Source of the DNA: Streptomyces sp. F63
GTDB lineage: Bacteria > Actinomycetota > Actinomycetes > Streptomycetales > Streptomycetaceae
Direction: 5' to 3'
NCBI RefSeq assembly: GCF_018070345.1
Contig: NZ_JAGPXX010000021.1
Location: 1-64,000, forward strand
Length of the DNA stretch: 64,000 nucleotides
Shown here: positions 36,941 to 44,531 of the stretch, piece by piece
Numbering within the stretch: position 1 is the first letter of the stretch
How the letters are laid out: each line of letters opens with the position of its first letter
The notes under the pieces: model-generated
Told to the model about the DNA's origin: nothing
Database searches by the model: none
Seen by the model: the letters and a program-made list of their open reading frames with translations, nothing else
Program-made: the position numbers and the translations under genes

Positions 36941-36967
36941 GGCACCCCGGGTCCGTCCGGCGCACGG

Positions 36968-37876
36968 TCAGAACGGGTGCCAGCGGACCTCCTGGTCGCC
37001 CTCGCGCAGTGAGGCCACCCGGCGGCGGAACTCCGCCAGCGCCGCCGGGTTACCCGGCGCGCTCTGGGCGACCCAGGCGCAGCTGGCCGTCTCCCGGGCG
37101 CCGCGCAGCAGGGCGCAGCCGTCCCACTCCCGCACGTCCCAGCCGTAGCCGCGGGTGAAGGCCGCGTACTCCTCTTCCGGGAGTCCGTAACGGTCCCGGG
37201 AGAGGGCCATCACCACGAGATCGTGCTCGCGCAGATCGTGGGAGAAGGTCTCCAGATCGACGAGCACGGGGCCGTCCGGGCCGATGTGCACATTCCGGGG
37301 GAGCGCGTCACCGTGGATCGGACCGGGCGTGAGCCGGGGCGCCACCCGGGCCGCGGCCTCCGCGAACCGGTCGCGGCGCTCCCGCAGATAGGCGGCGTCG
37401 GCCGGGTCGATCGCGTCCCCCGCGAGCCGCAACCAGCGCTCGACGCCGCCCAGCAGGTCACGGCGCGGCAGGGGGAAGGGGGGATCGGGCAGGGCGTGCA
37501 CCATGGTCAGCAGCTCCGCGAGGTCGGCGGCCCGGGCGGGGCGGACGGCCTCCGGAAGCCGGTACCAGTACGTCACCGGGTGGCCGTCCACGAGCCGGGC
37601 CTCCGGCTCGGCCGGCCGTACCGACGGCAGGTTCCGACCGGCGAGCCAGTGGGCGATGGCCAGTTCGCGGCGGGCCCGGTCGAGCAGCTCGGGACTGCGG
37701 CCGATCTTGACGACCGGCCCCTCGTCGCCCAGGGCCAGGACGGCGTTCTCGCCGAACGCGATCAGCGGCGCGTCGGCCGCCGCGCCGGGGTGCCCGGCGG
37801 CGGCCAGCACCTCCCGCGCGCGGCGCTCGCTGAACACCGCTGCCGCGGCTCCCGTCTCCGCTGCTGCCTCCGGCAC
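36968..37876 (-). CDS. APH-family phosphotransferase-like protein
   Basis: The 302-aa protein has an aminoglycoside phosphotransferase / choline kinase fold. Nucleotide-binding VVKIGRSPELLDRARREL is in the N-lobe, the catalytic motif is PIHGDALPRNVHIG (Brenner HxDxxxxN), and the metal-binding Asp is in VLVDLETFSHD. Such proteins phosphorylate diverse small molecules, so antibiotic resistance should not be assumed. The start is the GTG at 37876 (VPEAAAE). It converges with the exonuclease gene. Confidence 0.85.
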   Translation of the reverse strand: MPEAAAETGAAAAVFSERRAREVLAAAGHPGAAADAPLIAFGENAVLALGDEGPVVKIGRSPELLDRARRELAIAHWLAGRNLPSVRPAEPEARLVDGHPVTYWYRLPEAVRPARAADLAELLTMVHALPDPPFPLPRRDLLGGVERWLRLAGDAIDPADAAYLRERRDRFAEAAARVAPRLTPGPIHGDALPRNVHIGPDGPVLVDLETFSHDLREHDLVVMALSRDRYGLPEEEYAAFTRGYGWDVREWDGCALLRGARETASCAWVAQSAPGNPAALAEFRRRVASLREGDQEVRWHPF

Positions 37877-37900
37877 AGTGGCCTCCGCTGGTGGTGTCGT

Positions 37901-37924
37901 GGTCGTGCGGTCGTGCGGTCGTGC
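37901..37924. repeat. 8-bp tandem repeat upstream of the APH-like gene
   Basis: GGTCGTGC is repeated three times exactly, 25 bp upstream of the APH-like start. It is too short for a CRISPR or VNTR array. Confidence 0.8.
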
Positions 37925-37975
37925 GGTGGCATTCTCCCAGTACCGGTTGCGGGGCGGGCCGATCAGCCCTTCTTG

Positions 37976-38011
37976 CTATGCCCCCACCGGCTTCAGCCGG
38001 TGGGGGCATAG
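37976..38011. repeat. Perfect 17-bp inverted repeat
   Basis: The arms are CTATGCCCCCACCGGCT and its exact complement, around a 2-base loop (TC). It lies immediately before the broken edge of the glycosyltransferase pseudogene. Similar CCCCCACCGG-type palindromes occur at ends of transposable elements (IS200/IS605-like) in streptomycetes; I recall this and cannot confirm it. Confidence 0.85.
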
Positions 38012-38048
38012 CGTCCTTGGGCCGGAGCCGCGCAGCGGCGGAGCGCGC

Positions 38049-38498
38049 TGCGTTGTCAGTGGCCCGGACGGCCGGCATGTCGTCCTGCGGATCGGCAGGT
38101 TCACCGACGCGGCCGAGCCGGGCGAGGTGGCGGCCGGCATCGAGGTGCACCGCTGGGTCCCGCAGCTCGCCGTCCTCCGGCAGGCCGACGTCTTCGTCAC
38201 TCACGCGGGCATGGGCAGCTCCCAGGAGGGTCTGGCCTGCGGGGTCCCCCTGCTCGCCGTGCCGCAGGCGGCCGACCGGTTCATGAACGCCGATCTGCTG
38301 CAGCGGATCGGCGTGGGCCGGCATCTGCCCGAGGAGGAGGCCACCGCCGGGCGGCTGCGGGAGACGGTGCTCGCCCTCGCGGACGACCCCGGGGTCCGGG
38401 AACGCCACGCGGCCGTGCGGCGGGAGGTGACCGCCGAGGGCGGCACGGCCCGGGCCGGCGACCTCGTCGAGGCGGAGCTGCCCGGAGCCCGCCCCTGA
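38049..38498 (+). pseudogene. C-terminal fragment of an MGT-family glycosyltransferase
   Basis: The frame encodes only the C-terminal domain of a macrolide-type UDP-glycosyltransferase: HVVLRIGRFTDA, IEVHRWVPQLAVLRQADVFVTHAGMGSSQEGLACGVPLLAVPQ (the nucleotide-sugar signature, quoted in full only by parts), then ADRFMNADLLQRIGVGRHL and a normal C-terminus. The ~240-residue N-terminal acceptor domain is absent, and the frame upstream is unrelated non-coding sequence. Homology starts near 38049, 38 bp from the palindrome at 37976-38011. It lacks an own start codon and ribosome site, so it is a truncated remnant. Confidence 0.8.
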
Positions 38499-38557
38499 CC
38501 GCGGCCGTGTGCCGTGTGCGGGGCCTGGGGCGTCCATGGACACGACCACCGAAGACG

Positions 38558-38579
38558 ACCTTTACCGGTAGGTAAAGGT
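38558..38579. promoter_or_regulatory. AT-rich palindromic site upstream of the phosphatidyltransferase gene
   Basis: ACCTTTACC and GGTAAAGGT are perfect 9-bp arms with spacer GGTA. It sits 81 bp upstream of the start at 38660, in the only AT-rich stretch of this gap, and looks like a repressor operator. It is also possible that it is a weak terminator of the upstream remnant. Confidence 0.5.
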
Positions 38580-38659
38580 TGTACGGTACCCATCTTGTCC
38601 TTTAAGTGGCCCGGTTCTTAACGTCAGGTGAACACCCGTTCCGGACAAGAGGGTTCACC

Positions 38660-39772
38660 ATGCGCAGAGACATTCCTCCGCTCGCGGAGGTGCGCCGCAC
38701 CACCGAGAAGAAGCGCGACGCCTGGTGGACGGTGCTGCTCGTGGACCCGGTGGCCACCCCGCTCGTCCGCTGGACGGCGATGCGGACCCGGATCACCCCG
38801 AACCAGATCACCTGGGCCGCGCTCCTCCTCGGGCTCGGCGCGGCCGCCTGCTTCGCCGCCGGAAGCCGGGGCTGGCTGCTGGCAGGCGCCGGGCTGTACC
38901 ACCTCAGCTTCATCCTGGACTGCATGGACGGAAAGCTGGCCCGGCTCACCGGCGCCGGCACCGTCTTCGGCGCCTGGCTCGACTACGTCTTCGACCGGGT
39001 GCGGGTACTGGTCTGCGCCATAGCGCTGATGGGCGGCCAGTACTCCCGCACCGGGGACGTCGTCTTCCTGTGGCTGGCCCTTGCCGTCGTCTTCCTCGAC
39101 ATGCTGCGGTACGTCGACGCCCTGCAGATCTTCAAGATCCGGCACGGGATGCGCAAGCAGATCAAGGCCCGCGCCCGGGCGGCCCGGCGGGCGGACGACG
39201 AGCGGCGGGTCTCCTTCATGGAGGATCTGCTCCGCGAGAACCCCGAGGCGGACTTCGACCACGAACACCGCACCGCGGCCGACGACGACGGCCCGGCCGC
39301 CACACACCGGGAGGCCGCCGCGCAGGGCGCGGCCCCGGTGGACGGGGCCGTGGCGCACGAGGCCGCGGGGGACGGAACCGCCGGTCCGGCTTCCGCGCCC
39401 GGCGCCCCGCCCGCGGGGCCGGTCATCGACCTGCACCGGGAGTTCAAGAGCCGCTTCCCCTGGTACGGCCGGTTCCGGAACCTGCTGCTGCGCCACCGCA
39501 TCCGCACCCACCTGGTCAGCGGCATCGAGTTCCAGATGGCCGTTTTCATCATCGGCCCGGCGGTGGGCGCCGTCGCCGCGGTGACCATCGGTGCCGCGGC
39601 GCTGCTGCTCCTCTTCGAGCTGGCGATCATCTACAAACTGCTGCTCTCCACCCGGGACTTCACCCGCACCCTCGCGTCCTTCGACGCGGCGGCCCCGGCC
39701 GTCCCCGCGGCTCCGGCGGCCCCGGACACCGAGACGGCTCCGCTCCACCGGGAGACGACGACCGCCGCGTGA
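38660..39772 (+). CDS. CDP-alcohol phosphatidyltransferase family protein
   Basis: The 370-aa integral membrane protein has the CDP-OH-P motif DCMDGKLARLTGAGTVFGAWLDYVFDR (DxxDGxxAR...GxxxDxxxD). Four or more helices surround it, and two further helices follow at about residues 295-335 (AVFIIGPAVGAVAAVTIGAAALLLLF in part). The middle ~100 residues are a polar linker. It should transfer a phosphoalcohol from CDP-alcohol (phospholipid or a related polymer), but the acceptor is not predictable. The ATG at 38660 has GAGGGT upstream. The N-terminus is unusually charged (EKKRD). Confidence 0.85.
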   Translation: MRRDIPPLAEVRRTTEKKRDAWWTVLLVDPVATPLVRWTAMRTRITPNQITWAALLLGLGAAACFAAGSRGWLLAGAGLYHLSFILDCMDGKLARLTGAGTVFGAWLDYVFDRVRVLVCAIALMGGQYSRTGDVVFLWLALAVVFLDMLRYVDALQIFKIRHGMRKQIKARARAARRADDERRVSFMEDLLRENPEADFDHEHRTAADDDGPAATHREAAAQGAAPVDGAVAHEAAGDGTAGPASAPGAPPAGPVIDLHREFKSRFPWYGRFRNLLLRHRIRTHLVSGIEFQMAVFIIGPAVGAVAAVTIGAAALLLLFELAIIYKLLLSTRDFTRTLASFDAAAPAVPAAPAAPDTETAPLHRETTTAA

Positions 39773-39885
39773 CCGGACCGGCTTGCTCCGCAAACCGGTC
39801 CGGGCGCCCGGCCGGCGCACCGGTTCGGTGAACCCGGGCGAAAGCGCCCTGAAGACCTGCTCCGCCCCGGTATCGTCCCGGAGAT

Positions 39886-40956
39886 ATGAAGGAGGAGGAG
39901 CGGGGCCTCTCGGCCGCCGGGCAGCGCCGTAAGCCGGTCGCGGGATGCGGAGCACGTGGCGGTGGCTGCTTCCTGCGCATCGCCGGGCTCTTCCTGGTAC
40001 TGGGCGGCTCGGGCCATCTCCGGTTCCCGAGCCTCTACGACGCGTCGGCCTGGCGGGCGCTGCTGACCGGTATCGCGATGATCGCCGCGGGAGCGGTGGC
40101 CGTGGCACTGGGGGCGCGGCTGTCCCGCCACGGCAGACGGCACACGGCTCGCATCATCGAACGGCCCGAGGAGCTCGCCGACAACTCGTTCGTGCTGTTC
40201 CTGCGCCCGTTCGAGGAGGACCGGAAGCTGTACGAGGTGAAGGCGGCCAACACCAGGAGCCTCCGGGCCCGGTACAGCGCTCCCATCAGCCGCACGTACG
40301 AAGAGGAGATCGTCTGGTCCCTCCGCCGCCGGTTCGGCAGGGTGGTGGCGGTCGGCCGGCCCGGAGAGCGACTCCCCCTGCCCGGTGCCCACCGGTTCTA
40401 CCTCCCGTTGGACGACTGGCAGCCGGTCGTCAGCGACCTGATCGGCCGGGCCCGTCTGGTCGTACTCGTGGCGGGAACGGGACCGGGCACCTTGTGGGAG
40501 CTCACCGAGGCGGTCCGCCTGCTGCCACCGGGGCAGCTTCTCCTCCTCGTGTTCGGGGACGAGGCGGCCTACCGCCGGTTCCAGGAGTGCGTGCCGGAGG
40601 TTTTCGCCGATCGAGCCGAGGAGCTGCGCCGCGAGGGCGGGGAACCAGTCCCGGCCCCCGCCTTCCCCGATTACCCTCCCTTGTGCGACCCGGCCACGGG
40701 CATCACACAGCGCGGGCTGCGGGGCATCATCCACTTCGGCCCGGACTGGACGCCGGCGTTCGTACGGTACGACTTCACCGCCGTCAGAGCCCTCACGCTG
40801 ACCGGCAAGCTGCTCAAGGCCAAGCGAACCCAGCTGGACCCCGTCCTCCGGCGCACGGAGCAGGGCCTTCCCGAAGCGGTTCCACCCCGGCGTGCCGGCG
40901 TGCGATGGCCGGTGCAACGCAGGCGTGACCGCAGGGGAGTTGGGAGGCCGCGATGA
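39886..40956 (+). CDS. Membrane protein with TIR-like domain
   Basis: This 356-aa protein has two N-terminal hydrophobic helices (residues about 29-42 and 59-80), then a soluble domain with alternating strands and helices: SFVLFLRPFEED (101-112), TYEEEIVWSLRRRFGRVVAVGRPGERLP, HRFYLPLDDWQPVVSDLIGRARLVVLVAGTGPGTLWELTEAV, and LLLLVFGDEAAY. The strand-Arg/Pro-Phe pattern, the (S/R)xxxxE position, and Glu-205 in TLWELTE resemble TIR/TIR-like NADase and SLOG folds. I do not recognise an exact family. A distal tail is Arg-rich. The next gene encodes a three-helix membrane protein, linked by an ATGA-overlapping mini-ORF. A role in immunity is inferred, not shown. Confidence 0.6.
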   Translation: MKEEERGLSAAGQRRKPVAGCGARGGGCFLRIAGLFLVLGGSGHLRFPSLYDASAWRALLTGIAMIAAGAVAVALGARLSRHGRRHTARIIERPEELADNSFVLFLRPFEEDRKLYEVKAANTRSLRARYSAPISRTYEEEIVWSLRRRFGRVVAVGRPGERLPLPGAHRFYLPLDDWQPVVSDLIGRARLVVLVAGTGPGTLWELTEAVRLLPPGQLLLLVFGDEAAYRRFQECVPEVFADRAEELRREGGEPVPAPAFPDYPPLCDPATGITQRGLRGIIHFGPDWTPAFVRYDFTAVRALTLTGKLLKAKRTQLDPVLRRTEQGLPEAVPPRRAGVRWPVQRRRDRRGVGRPR

Positions 40957-41045
40957 GGAAGCACCCCGTTCCGGCAGCGCGGGGGAACGCCGTACCGCCG
41001 AGGACTGGCGGGGGGCGGCGCGGCGCCGGGATGATCGGCGCATGA
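40953..41045 (+). CDS. 30-codon linking ORF between the membrane-pair genes
   Basis: ATG at 40953 lies in ATGA, overlapping the stop of the upstream gene; its own TGA at 41043 lies in ATGA with the start of the downstream gene at 41042. A purine-rich GGGAG/GGGAGG site precedes it. The peptide (MRKHPVPAARGNAVPPRTGG and ten more residues) has no recognised domain. It may couple translation of the two genes, or be chance. Confidence 0.4.
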   Translation: MRKHPVPAARGNAVPPRTGGGRRGAGMIGA

Positions 41046-41551
41046 CCGACATCGGGGAAGCGCTGTGGAACGACTCCGTGGATCCGTCCTCCTACGGGGG
41101 CACGGCGAGGGACTACCAGGGTGCCGTGTTCGAGCAGTACCGCCTGTGCGTGGAGATGGCCGACCGGGTGAGTGCCCGGCGCAGTCTGGCCAACACCTTC
41201 TTCCTCTCCCTCAACAGTGTGATCGTCACCGTCCTGACCGCTCTGCTGCGGGAACTCCACGGGCGGCTGTCGACCTGGATGATGCTTCCCGGGCTGCTCG
41301 TCCTCGTCTCCATGTGCGCGGCCTGGTACGCCATGGTCCGCTCCTACCGCCAGTTGAACGCGGCCAAGTTCGCGGTCGTCGGCGCGCTGGAGGAACGGCT
41401 GCCGGCCTTCGCCTACTCCCGGGCGGAGTGGCGGGCTCTGGGTGAGGGCAAGGACTGGCGCCGGTACCTTCCCTTCACCCACATCGAGCAGTGGGTGCCG
41501 TTCATCTTCGTCCTCGCCTACCTCACGGGGTTCCTCATCCTGGCCCTGTGA
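41042..41551 (+). CDS. Small three-helix membrane protein (RipA/SLATT-like)
   Basis: The 169-aa protein has a conserved N-terminal segment YQGAVFEQYRLCVEMADRVSARRSLANTFFL (quoted by parts here: EQYRLCVEMADRVSARR), then helices at about residues 52-70, 80-98 and 150-168. The middle carries LNAAKFAVVGALEERLPAFAY, which I associate with small octameric membrane proteins (RipA family) and SLATT-type two-to-three-helix effectors linked to nucleotide-sensing proteins in conflict systems. The ATG at 41042 overlaps the stop of the 30-codon ORF. With the TIR-like gene it forms a candidate two-gene system. A hairpin follows at 41600-41640. Confidence 0.65.
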   Translation: MTDIGEALWNDSVDPSSYGGTARDYQGAVFEQYRLCVEMADRVSARRSLANTFFLSLNSVIVTVLTALLRELHGRLSTWMMLPGLLVLVSMCAAWYAMVRSYRQLNAAKFAVVGALEERLPAFAYSRAEWRALGEGKDWRRYLPFTHIEQWVPFIFVLAYLTGFLILAL

Positions 41552-41599
41552 CCGGCGCTCTCACGCGCAAGTCCCGTCCCGCGCCACCCTGTTGGGCAA

Positions 41600-41640
41600 G
41601 CCGGACACCGGCCGCGCGGGGGCGTGTGCCCGTGTCCGGC
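41600..41640. terminator. Hairpin downstream of the membrane pair
   Basis: GCCGGACAC and GTGTCCGGC form a 9-bp stem around a 23-base GC-rich loop, about 50 bp after the stop at 41551. Confidence 0.5.
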
Positions 41641-41785
41641 GGGGTTCGGCCGGCCATGCGGCAACGCGGAGGAGAGGGGGCGGTTGCGGCCAGGATGCCG
41701 CTGGGGGCGGGGTGGGGCCTGACGGGGGGAACGGCGGCCGGTCGGTGATGTGTCCTCATATCCCGGCTGCGCCGCAAAGATTGGC

Positions 41786-41855
41786 GATTACCGGACAGTG
41801 TTAGCCATGTCACACCGCTGAGCGAACACATTGAAATGCGCGCGTCAATCGGTCA
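41786..41855 (+). promoter_or_regulatory. Conserved 70-bp upstream block, first protease copy
   Basis: A 70-bp block from GATTACCGGAC to CAATCGGTCA is nearly identical to 44369-44438 upstream of the second protease. Within it ATTGA and TCAAT form an inverted repeat with a 10-base spacer. The remainder of the 412-bp 41552-41963 gap is non-coding except for the hairpin at 41600-41640. Conservation between paralogues argues that the block is regulatory. Confidence 0.6.
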
Positions 41856-41963
41856 GGGTTTCGATCACGCGGAGCGCCGCCGCCCCACGGACCGGACCGG
41901 ACCGCACCGCGACGTCGCGTCACCCCCACGTCCCCCCACTCAGCGCACGAGGAGAACCCCTTC

Positions 41964-43178
41964 ATGGCTACTCACCCGCGTTCCGGCAAGCGCCGCCTCA
42001 CCGTCGCCATCACCGCAGCCGCAGCGGTCGTGGGCACCGCCCTCATGGCCGTCCCGGCCGGTGCGGCCCCCGTCGAGGGCAAGATCTACGGGGCCGACGC
42101 CAAGAGCGCCGTCAATGGCAGCTACGTCGTCCTGCTCAAGGACGGCGCCGCCGCCAAGACCCTGAAGGCCGGCAGCAAGAAGGACCTCGCGAAGACCTAC
42201 GGCGGCAAGCTCGACCACAACTACGCAGCCCTGAAGGGTTTCTCCGCCACCGGCCTCAGCGAGACCGAGGCCAAGCGCCTCGCCGCCGACCCGGCCGTCG
42301 ACAAGGTCGTCCAGGACCAGAAGTTCACCATCACCGGGACCCAGAACAACCCGCCGTCCTGGGGCCTGGACCGGATCGACCAGACCGCGACCGCCGGCGA
42401 CGGCGCGTACACCTACCCGGACAGCGCGGGCCAGGGCGTCACCGCGTACGTCATCGACACCGGTGTCCGCGTCACCCACCAGGACTTCGAGGGCCGCGCC
42501 AGCCTCGGCTACGACGCCATCGACGGCGACAACTCCGCCACCGACGGCCACGGCCACGGCACCCACGTGGCGGGCACCATCGCGGGTGCCGCGCACGGCG
42601 TCGCCAAGAAGGCGAAGATCGTCGCCGTGCGTGTGCTCGACGACAATGGCTCCGGCACCACCGCGGGTGTCGTCGCCGGCATCGACTGGGTCGCCCAGAA
42701 CGCCTCGGGCCCCTCCGTGGCCAACATGAGCCTCGGCGGCGGCGCCGACGCCGCCCTGGACGCGGCCGTGCGCACCGCCATCTCCTCGGGCGTCACCTTC
42801 GCCGTCGCGGCGGGCAACGAGTCCCGGAACGCCTCGACCGGTTCCCCGGCCCGCGTCACCGAGGCCATCACCGTCGCCTCCAGCACCAGCGGAGACCAGC
42901 AGTCCTCCTTCTCCAACTTCGGCAAAGTGGTGGACCTGTACGCGCCGGGCTCCAGCATCACCTCGACCTGGAACAGCAGCGACAGCTCCACCAACACCAT
43001 CTCCGGCACGTCCATGGCCACCCCGCATGTCGCGGGCGCCGCGGCCGTCTACCTGAGCGGCCACACCACCGCCACCCCGGCGCAGGTCGCCTCCGCGCTG
43101 ACCGGCGGCGCCACCTCGGGTGCCATCAAGAACGCGACCGGCGGCACCCCGAACAAGCTGCTGAAGATCGTCGAGTAG
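41964..43178 (+). CDS. Secreted subtilisin-type serine protease (copy 1)
   Basis: This 404-aa S8 protease has a Sec signal peptide (basic start, hydrophobic core AITAAAAVVGTALMAV, cleavage near AGAAP about residue 36). An I9 propeptide follows (YVVLLKDGAAAKTLKAG to VVQDQKF). The catalytic domain has Asp-165 in VIDTGVRVTH, His-201 in GHGHGTHVAG, oxyanion Asn in AVAAGNES, and Ser-350 in SGTSMATPHVAG. It is a single-domain extracellular protease without a binding module. It shares most of its sequence, its upstream block and its terminator pair with the copy at 44532, so the two arose by duplication of a complete unit. Confidence 0.95.
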   Translation: MATHPRSGKRRLTVAITAAAAVVGTALMAVPAGAAPVEGKIYGADAKSAVNGSYVVLLKDGAAAKTLKAGSKKDLAKTYGGKLDHNYAALKGFSATGLSETEAKRLAADPAVDKVVQDQKFTITGTQNNPPSWGLDRIDQTATAGDGAYTYPDSAGQGVTAYVIDTGVRVTHQDFEGRASLGYDAIDGDNSATDGHGHGTHVAGTIAGAAHGVAKKAKIVAVRVLDDNGSGTTAGVVAGIDWVAQNASGPSVANMSLGGGADAALDAAVRTAISSGVTFAVAAGNESRNASTGSPARVTEAITVASSTSGDQQSSFSNFGKVVDLYAPGSSITSTWNSSDSSTNTISGTSMATPHVAGAAAVYLSGHTTATPAQVASALTGGATSGAIKNATGGTPNKLLKIVE

Positions 43179-43188
43179 TCACACAGGC

Positions 43189-43216
43189 TCCGGCCCGGGT
43201 CCGCCCCCGGGCCGGA
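43189..43216 (+). terminator. First terminator of protease copy 1
   Basis: An 11-bp perfect stem (TCCGGCCCGGG) with a 6-base loop starts 10 bp after the stop. Confidence 0.8.
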
Positions 43217-43233
43217 CGGCGTGCGCACCGCCG

Positions 43234-43277
43234 GAGCCCGGCCGCCATCCCGCCCGCGCGGGGAGGCGGCCGGGCTC
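43234..43277 (+). terminator. Second terminator hairpin of protease copy 1
   Basis: A perfect 13-bp stem (GAGCCCGGCCGCC) with an 18-base loop that contains its own small CCCGC/GCGGG fold. Its counterpart after copy 2 is at 45819-45877. Confidence 0.75.
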
Positions 43278-43568
43278 ATGCGCGCGGGGCCGCACGGCAC
43301 GGGCACGCACGGCACGGGGCCTGCGCGCCCCGGCTGCCCTTCCGTTCGCCCGCCGCGCCGCATGCCGGGCGCACCGCCGCGCCCCCCCGGCCGCGTCCCC
43401 GGCAGGGCGCCACTCCGGGCGCATCCACGGCGGGACGCAAGCCTCGCCATGGAGGCGGCGGGCGGGAGCCGCGTTGTACGCGGTTCGGGCGGCGCCCCCG
43501 GACGCCGCCGGACGCCGCTCCGGGAAAGACGCCCGGTCCCGGCCGCCCGTCCCGGTACCGTGCCGTCC

Positions 43569-44120
43569 GTGACGACGACATACGCGGCCCTGCTGCGGGG
43601 CATCAACGTGGGCGGCAGCAACAAGGTCCCGATGGCCGAACTGCGGTCCGTGCTGACGGGCCTCGGCTACGAGAACGTCCGCACCCTGCTGCAGAGCGGC
43701 AACGCCGTCTTCGCCGCCCCGGACCACCGGGACCCCGGCCGCCTGGCCGCCGAGATCGAACAGGCCCTCGCCGAGTGGTTCGGCTTCCCGGTCGCCGTCG
43801 TCGTCCGCACCGCCGGCGAACTGCGCGCCGCCGTGGAAGCCAACCCCTTCCCGGACCCGGCCTCGGAACCCGCGAAGCACACGGTCACGTTCCTCTCCGG
43901 CCGGGCGGACCCGGAACGGCTGGACGCGGTTGACCCGGCGCTGTACGCCCCCGACGAGTACCGCCTGGCCGACGGGGGCCGTGAGCTCTACGCGTATTTC
44001 CCGGACGGGCAGGGCCGCAGCAGACTCGCACCGCTCCTGGACCGGAGGAAGCTGGGCGTCGAGGCGACGACCCGGAACTGGAGCACCGTCACCAAACTGC
44101 TGGCGCTCGCGGAGAGCTGA
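43569..44120 (+). CDS. DUF1697 protein
   Basis: This 183-aa protein has the DUF1697 signature at the N-terminus (YAALLRGINVGGSNKVPMAELR) followed by GYENVRTLLQSGNAVF and C-terminal TTRNWSTVTKLLALA. It is a small soluble alpha/beta protein of unknown function found across bacteria. The GTG at 43569 was chosen because it opens directly on the conserved TTTYAAL. The gene lies alone between the two protease units, so it was either present before the duplication or inserted with it. Confidence 0.9.
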   Translation: MTTTYAALLRGINVGGSNKVPMAELRSVLTGLGYENVRTLLQSGNAVFAAPDHRDPGRLAAEIEQALAEWFGFPVAVVVRTAGELRAAVEANPFPDPASEPAKHTVTFLSGRADPERLDAVDPALYAPDEYRLADGGRELYAYFPDGQGRSRLAPLLDRRKLGVEATTRNWSTVTKLLALAES

Positions 44121-44531
44121 CCGGGCGGCCTGCCGCGAACAGTTCCGGCCGATTCGGAGGGCAACGGATTCCGCCTCCTCGGCCCGGCCCGCCCCGGAGC
44201 CTCCCCGCCCGCTCCGCCGCGCGGACGCCCCAACCCGGCGCGGACGGCGTCCCGTCGAGGCCGTCCGCGGCCGGGACGGGCGTGTCCGCGGGCCGCACGG
44301 ATGACGTCGCATCAGCGACCGGCCGCCGTGGGCGATGGCCGGATTCCGCCTGCCGCGCACATCACCACGATTACCGGACGGTGTAACGCACGTCACACCG
44401 CTGAGCGAACGTATTGATATGGGCGCGTCAATCGGTCACCGTGCTGACCCATCGGAGCGGGCCTCGACCCCACGGCCCGCCGCGACGTTCCGCCCCCGCA
44501 CACCCCCACTCAGTGCTCGAGGAGACCCCTC
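44121..44531. other. Non-coding region before protease copy 2
   Basis: This 411-bp stretch carries the conserved 70-bp block at 44369-44438. I see no other gene or clear hairpin. Confidence 0.6.
44369..44438 (+). promoter_or_regulatory. Conserved 70-bp upstream block, second protease copy
   Basis: It runs from GATTACCGGAC to CAATCGGTCA like the block at 41786-41855, with the same ATTGA/TCAAT inverted repeat and GTCACACCGCTGAGCGAAC. The distance to the start is 163 bp, against 178 bp for the first copy. Confidence 0.6.

Larger units (their letters stand above)
43179..43568. other. Non-coding region after protease copy 1
   Basis: This 390-bp stretch contains the terminator hairpins described separately and then a Gly/Arg-biased GC-rich sequence without coding features up to the GTG of the DUF1697 gene. 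Confidence 0.6.

Noticed and set aside
36968..37876. Calling the APH-like kinase an aminoglycoside-resistance gene
   Set aside because: The kinase motif alone does not define the substrate, and it lies among housekeeping genes.
37901..37924. Short tandem repeats as a CRISPR array
   Set aside because: The repeat units are 7-10 bp without spacers, and no cas gene exists in the window.
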